Assembly: GCF_000215745.1 (NCBI RefSeq)
Contig: NC_015663.1
Span: 5,180,780-5,244,779 of the forward strand
From: Klebsiella aerogenes KCTC 2190
GTDB lineage: Bacteria > Pseudomonadota > Gammaproteobacteria > Enterobacterales > Enterobacteriaceae
Direction of reading: 5' to 3'
DNA: 64,000 nt
A program made the translations under genes and the position numbers. The stretch's first letter is position 1. Each line of letters starts with the position of its first letter. This document shows positions 60,648-64,000 of the stretch, in pieces. The notes under the pieces were generated by a model. The model saw only the letters and a list, made by a program, of their open reading frames with translations, was not told the origin of the DNA and did not search any database.

Positions 60648-61631
60648 ATGACACCACCCGTTTCAGGTATGTCCGATCGCCCTCCGGGGACTGGCCCATC
60701 CGGCGCATCCGCCGTGGGCCCAAACGCGCTCACCATGCAGCAACGCACCGTTCTGGAGCGGCTGATAACGCGTCTGGTGACGCTGACATCGCAGCAAAAC
60801 GCCGAAGTGTGGGCCTGCGTGAAGCACGATCTGGGTCTGAAAGGCGACACGCCGCTGCTGGCGAGCCATTTCAGCGCGGCTGAGAGCAACCTGAATCAGC
60901 GCTTAAGTATCGCTCAGCAAAACCACCACCATCGGCAAATTCTCGCCCAGCTCAGCGAACTGCTGACCCAGGGGAATAACCGTCAGGCGGTGAGCGATTA
61001 TATCCGCCAGAATTACGGTCAAACCGTGCTGCATGCGCTGACCCAGGCACAGCTGGAGAACGTGCTGCATCTGCTGCAAAACGGCCAGTTGGCGATCCCA
61101 CAGCCGCAGCAGCGTACGCCGACGCTGCGCCCTTTGCTGCCGGCGGAACATAACACCCTGAATCAGCTAGTGACCAAACTGGCCGCCGCAACCGGCGAAT
61201 CGAGCAAGCTTATCTGGCAATCAATGCTTGAGCTGTGCGGCGTGAAATCCGGCGAACTGATCCCCGCCACCCACTTCACCCCACTCTCGTACTGGCTGCA
61301 GGCGCGACAAACGCTGAGCGCGCAAACCGCGCCGACGATGAATTCGCTGCAGGCAGCGCTCAAGCAACCGCTGGAAGCGCAGGAGTGGCAGAAAATCGCC
61401 GATTTCGCGCAAAGCAGCTGGCAGGTGACGCCCACGACGACATTAACCAGCCCGCAGGTGCTAACGCTATTAAATAAGGTCTTTGCGCTACGCGTGGCCC
61501 GCGCCCAGGCGACAATGGCAATTACCCCGGTCGAGCCGCTGCCCGCCCCCCATGCGGTGTATAGCAAAAAAGCGTGGACGGTGGCGATTGCCCTGCTGGT
61601 GTTGATTATTCTGCTGTGGCTGGTGCTGTAA
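60648..61631 (+). CDS. flk: Flk flagellar regulator-like tail-anchored protein
   Basis: 327 residues (E. coli Flk 331). The proline/glycine-rich N-terminus is followed by helical repeats (QQRTVLERLITRLVTLTSQQ, IPQPQQRTPTLRPLLPAEHN) and a C-terminal membrane anchor (about 304-326). In Salmonella and E. coli Flk helps couple flagellar assembly to secretion specificity. If this organism is a non-motile Klebsiella the gene has another role or is a relic, since it looks intact. The ATG at 60648 is preceded by a weak site. Confidence 0.9.
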   Translation: MTPPVSGMSDRPPGTGPSGASAVGPNALTMQQRTVLERLITRLVTLTSQQNAEVWACVKHDLGLKGDTPLLASHFSAAESNLNQRLSIAQQNHHHRQILAQLSELLTQGNNRQAVSDYIRQNYGQTVLHALTQAQLENVLHLLQNGQLAIPQPQQRTPTLRPLLPAEHNTLNQLVTKLAAATGESSKLIWQSMLELCGVKSGELIPATHFTPLSYWLQARQTLSAQTAPTMNSLQAALKQPLEAQEWQKIADFAQSSWQVTPTTTLTSPQVLTLLNKVFALRVARAQATMAITPVEPLPAPHAVYSKKAWTVAIALLVLIILLWLVL

Positions 61632-61641
61632 GCTAAAAACA

Positions 61642-61668
61642 ATCATGGCGGCCAGAACGCCGCCATGA
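61642..61668 (-). terminator. Hairpin between flk and yfcJ
   Basis: Perfect 11-bp inverted repeat ATCATGGCGGC / GCCGCCATGAT with a 6-base loop, between convergent stops. TTGTTTTT follows on the minus strand, so it best serves yfcJ. Confidence 0.75.
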
Positions 61669-61673
61669 TGCCA

Positions 61674-62849
61674 TTACTTACGCAGCGTCAGTAAAGTGAC
61701 ACCAATGCCCAATACCGCGCAAATCGCCCCGGCAAGGAATACGGAAGCATAGCCAAGCGAGGTGGCAAGCAGGCCAGCCAGCGGGCCGGTGACGCCGTAA
61801 GAGATATCCTGAAACGCGGCATAGCCGCCAAGCGCGGTGCCGCGAACCTGGGCCGGAACCCGTTTGACTACCTCAACACCCAGCGCCGGGAAGATGAGCG
61901 AGCAACCGCAGCCGGTCAAAGCGGCGCCCGCCAGCGCCACCCAGGCGCCCGGCGCTTGCCATAGCAGCGTCAGACCAATCGCTTCAATCAGCAGTGATAC
62001 CATCGCCACCTTAATGCCGCCAAAGCGATCCGGCATCCAGCCGAACAGAATACGCATCAGGACAAAAGCGCCGCCAAACGCGGTCAACGTGAAGCCGGCC
62101 ATCGCCCAGCCGTGGCTGGCGAAATAGAGTGAAACAAAGGTACCGATCACCGCAAAGCCGACGCCCTGCAGGCCGAGACCAATTCCCGGCCGCCAGATCA
62201 TGCCGATGACGCTCCATAGCGAAGGACGCTCGCCGCCGTGGGCGGGAACTTTACGAACCGTGCCGTTAATCGCCCACGCCAGCAGCGGCAGCGCCATCGT
62301 AACGCAGGCCAATGCCGCCACGCCGAAGCGGCTGTAAATCAGCAGCCCCAGCGGCGCGCCCACCGCCAGCGCCCCGTACATCGCCATGCCGTTCCACGAC
62401 ATCACTTTACCGGAACGTCGCGGGCCAACCAGCCCTAATCCCCAGCTTAAGTTACCGGTCAGCAGTTGGCTTTCACCAAAGCCGAGAATCAAACGACCCA
62501 GCACCAGCAGGCCAAATTTGGCCATTACCGGCACCGGCAGCAGCGCCGCCGCCAGCCAGGCGCAGCCGGCCAGAGCACAGGCCAACATTCCTTGCAGCAC
62601 CGAGCGTTTCGCGCCGTACTGATCGGCCAGTCTCCCGGCATAGCCGCGGGTTAATACCGTGGCGAGAAACTGGATGCCGACGGCCACGCCGACGAGTGTG
62701 TTGCCAAAGCCGAGATCGTGGTGCACAAATAGCGGGATAACCGGTAGCGGCAACCCCACGGTCATATAGGTCAGAAAAACCGCAAAGGTAATGCGAAATA
62801 GCGAGAAATTCTCTGAAGCGTTGTTTATCGTTTTTGTCGCTGCGGACAT
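61674..62849 (-). CDS. yfcJ: YfcJ major facilitator superfamily transporter
   Basis: 391-residue MFS protein, twelve predicted helices (E. coli YfcJ 392). The loop 2-3 motif is [15 protein letters not shown] and its second-half equivalent is [15 protein letters not shown]. The substrate is unknown; the E. coli paralogue YhhS is related. It follows fabB on the same strand but after a terminator. Confidence 0.95.
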   Translation of the reverse strand: MSAATKTINNASENFSLFRITFAVFLTYMTVGLPLPVIPLFVHHDLGFGNTLVGVAVGIQFLATVLTRGYAGRLADQYGAKRSVLQGMLACALAGCAWLAAALLPVPVMAKFGLLVLGRLILGFGESQLLTGNLSWGLGLVGPRRSGKVMSWNGMAMYGALAVGAPLGLLIYSRFGVAALACVTMALPLLAWAINGTVRKVPAHGGERPSLWSVIGMIWRPGIGLGLQGVGFAVIGTFVSLYFASHGWAMAGFTLTAFGGAFVLMRILFGWMPDRFGGIKVAMVSLLIEAIGLTLLWQAPGAWVALAGAALTGCGCSLIFPALGVEVVKRVPAQVRGTALGGYAAFQDISYGVTGPLAGLLATSLGYASVFLAGAICAVLGIGVTLLTLRK

Positions 62850-62941
62850 GCGTTACCCCAGTTTTGCAGAGCAAGGCGAGAAGATGGAATGGGAATGATG
62901 GCGAGCAATTTGCCTGCTCTCGCCAGGCGCTGTCAAGACGT

Positions 62942-62970
62942 CAAAAAAAGGGGAGCCTCGGGCTCCCCTG
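62942..62970 (-). terminator. Terminator after fabB
   Basis: Minus strand: AGGGGAGCC - CGA - GGCTCCCCT followed by TTTTTT, 18 bp after the fabB stop. Confidence 0.93.
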
Positions 62971-62987
62971 GTACTGACTCTAACCAA

Positions 62988-64000
62988 TTAGGCGTTGTAT
63001 TTACGCATAACCAGGGTCGCGTTGGTGCCGCCGAAGCCGAAGCTGTTGGACATCACGGTGGTCAACTGAGCATCGGTCGGTTTGGTGACGATGTTAAGGC
63101 CGGCAGCCTGCTCGTCCATCTCTTCGATGTTGATGCTTGGCGCGATAAAACCGTGCTCCAGCATCAGCAGAGAGTAGATGGCTTCCTGTACGCCTGCGGC
63201 GCCCAGAGAGTGGCCGGTCATCGCTTTGGTGGCGGAGATAGCCGGGCTGTTGTCGCCGAAGACTTCGCGGATAGCGCCCAGCTCTTTAACGTCGCCTACC
63301 GGAGTCGAAGTGCCGTGGGAGTTCAGGTAGTCGATCGGAGTATCAACGCCGTGCATCGCCATCTGCATGCAGCGCACTGCGCCTTCGCCAGATGGAGCAA
63401 CCATGTCCGCGCCATCGGAAGTCGCGCCGTAACCGACGATTTCCGCATAGATATGCGCGCCGCGCGCCAGCGCGTGTTCCAGCTCTTCCACCACGACCAT
63501 GCCGCCGCCGCCCGCGATAACAAAACCGTCGCGGTTCGCATCATAGGTACGGGACGCTTTGTCCGGAGAATCGTTGTATTTAGTGGACAGCGCGCCCATG
63601 GCGTCGAATTCACAAGCCATTTCCCAGCACAGCTCTTCGCCGCCGCCGGCAAAGACGATGTCCTGTTTGCCCAGCTGAATCTGTTCTACCGCGTTACCGA
63701 TGCAGTGTGCGGAAGTGGCGCAAGCGGAGCTGATAGAGTAGTTGACGCCGTGGATTTTAAACGGCGTGGCGAGGCAGGCAGATACGCCGGAAGCCATCGC
63801 TTTAGTCACAACGTATGGGCCCACGGCTTTCAGACCACGCGGGCTACGCATGGCATCGGCGCCGAAGACCTGGAATTTCGGGGAGCCGCCGCCGGAACCT
63901 GCAATCAGGCCGACACGCGGGTTGTTCTGGTATGCTTCCGGCGCCAGACCGGCGTCGGCTACCGCCTGCTCCATGGACAGATAAGCATAGATGGATGCAT
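62988..64000 (-). CDS. fabB: 3-Oxoacyl-ACP synthase I FabB (partial, N-terminus beyond window)
   Basis: Condensing enzyme KAS I, essential for unsaturated fatty acid elongation. About the last 336 residues are in the window; the first 70 or so lie past the right edge. The catalytic cysteine is in [12 protein letters not shown], and the two active-site histidines are in [12 protein letters not shown] and [11 protein letters not shown]. The C-terminal [14 protein letters not shown] is complete. In E. coli fabB is positively controlled by FabR/FadR, but its promoter is not in view. Confidence 0.97.
   Translation of the reverse strand, partial: ASIYAYLSMEQAVADAGLAPEAYQNNPRVGLIAGSGGGSPKFQVFGADAMRSPRGLKAVGPYVVTKAMASGVSACLATPFKIHGVNYSISSACATSAHCIGNAVEQIQLGKQDIVFAGGGEELCWEMACEFDAMGALSTKYNDSPDKASRTYDANRDGFVIAGGGGMVVVEELEHALARGAHIYAEIVGYGATSDGADMVAPSGEGAVRCMQMAMHGVDTPIDYLNSHGTSTPVGDVKELGAIREVFGDNSPAISATKAMTGHSLGAAGVQEAIYSLLMLEHGFIAPSINIEEMDEQAAGLNIVTKPTDAQLTTVMSNSFGFGGTNATLVMRKYNA

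Overview
The window is chromosomal DNA of a gamma-proteobacterium of the Enterobacteriaceae. Nearly every protein is a close full-length match to a gene known from Escherichia coli K-12, and the order (menFDHBCE, elaA, rbn, nuoN to nuoA, lrhA, alaA, yfbR-yfbV, ackA-pta, yfcD-yfcH, hisPMQJ-argT, ubiX-purF-cvpA-dedD-folC-accD-dedA-truA-usg-pdxB, flk, yfcJ, fabB) is the E. coli minute-51 to 52 backbone. The high G+C third-codon positions, a citrate/tricarboxylate tctDCBA locus beside menE, and the absence of elaB and rpnB suggest Klebsiella or Raoultella rather than Escherichia. The genus is an inference; no 16S or marker gene is present.

Layout. 1-3691: tctD (cut by the left edge) diverges from tctCBA, a tripartite tricarboxylate uptake system with its response regulator. 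3688-10680: the menaquinone operon menFDHBCE on the minus strand. 10854-12292: elaA and rbn, divergent. 12321-13761: a complete 1441-bp IS150-group IS3-family element inserted in the loop of the bidirectional terminator that should separate rbn from nuoN. 13794-28820: the 13-gene nuo operon for NADH:quinone oxidoreductase, with fused nuoCD and a REP pair between nuoL and nuoM. 29472-30398: lrhA. 30399-31281: a large AT-rich non-coding region with a direct repeat and a terminator-like hairpin. 31282-36833: alaA, yfbR, yfbS, hxpA, yfbU, yfbV. 37172-40641: ackA-pta. 40709-44711: small enzymes yfcD to yfcH and folX. 44925-46310: an accessory island holding a putative HicAB-like gene pair and a GNAT acetyltransferase. 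46349-50429: histidine / lysine-arginine-ornithine ABC uptake. 50718-60538: the purF and accD/folC neighbourhood. 60648 to the end: flk, yfcJ and fabB (cut by the right edge).

The genes form a coherent respiratory and central-metabolic block. The men genes make the quinone that Nuo can reduce in low oxygen. Nuo feeds electrons from NADH, LrhA sits directly upstream of nuo, and AckA-Pta handles overflow acetyl-CoA. The transporters bring in tricarboxylates and basic amino acids. CvpA-PurF-UbiX and the DedD-FolC-AccD group are housekeeping.

The most interesting non-backbone material is the two-gene module at 44925-45737: a small protein with HicA-like motifs, followed three bases later by a helix-turn-helix protein. 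A perfect palindrome covers the -35 box in front of it. It has the look of an autoregulated toxin-antitoxin operon that is not a textbook HicAB. The IS placed exactly in a terminator loop is the second. No rRNA, tRNA, CRISPR array or prophage was seen.
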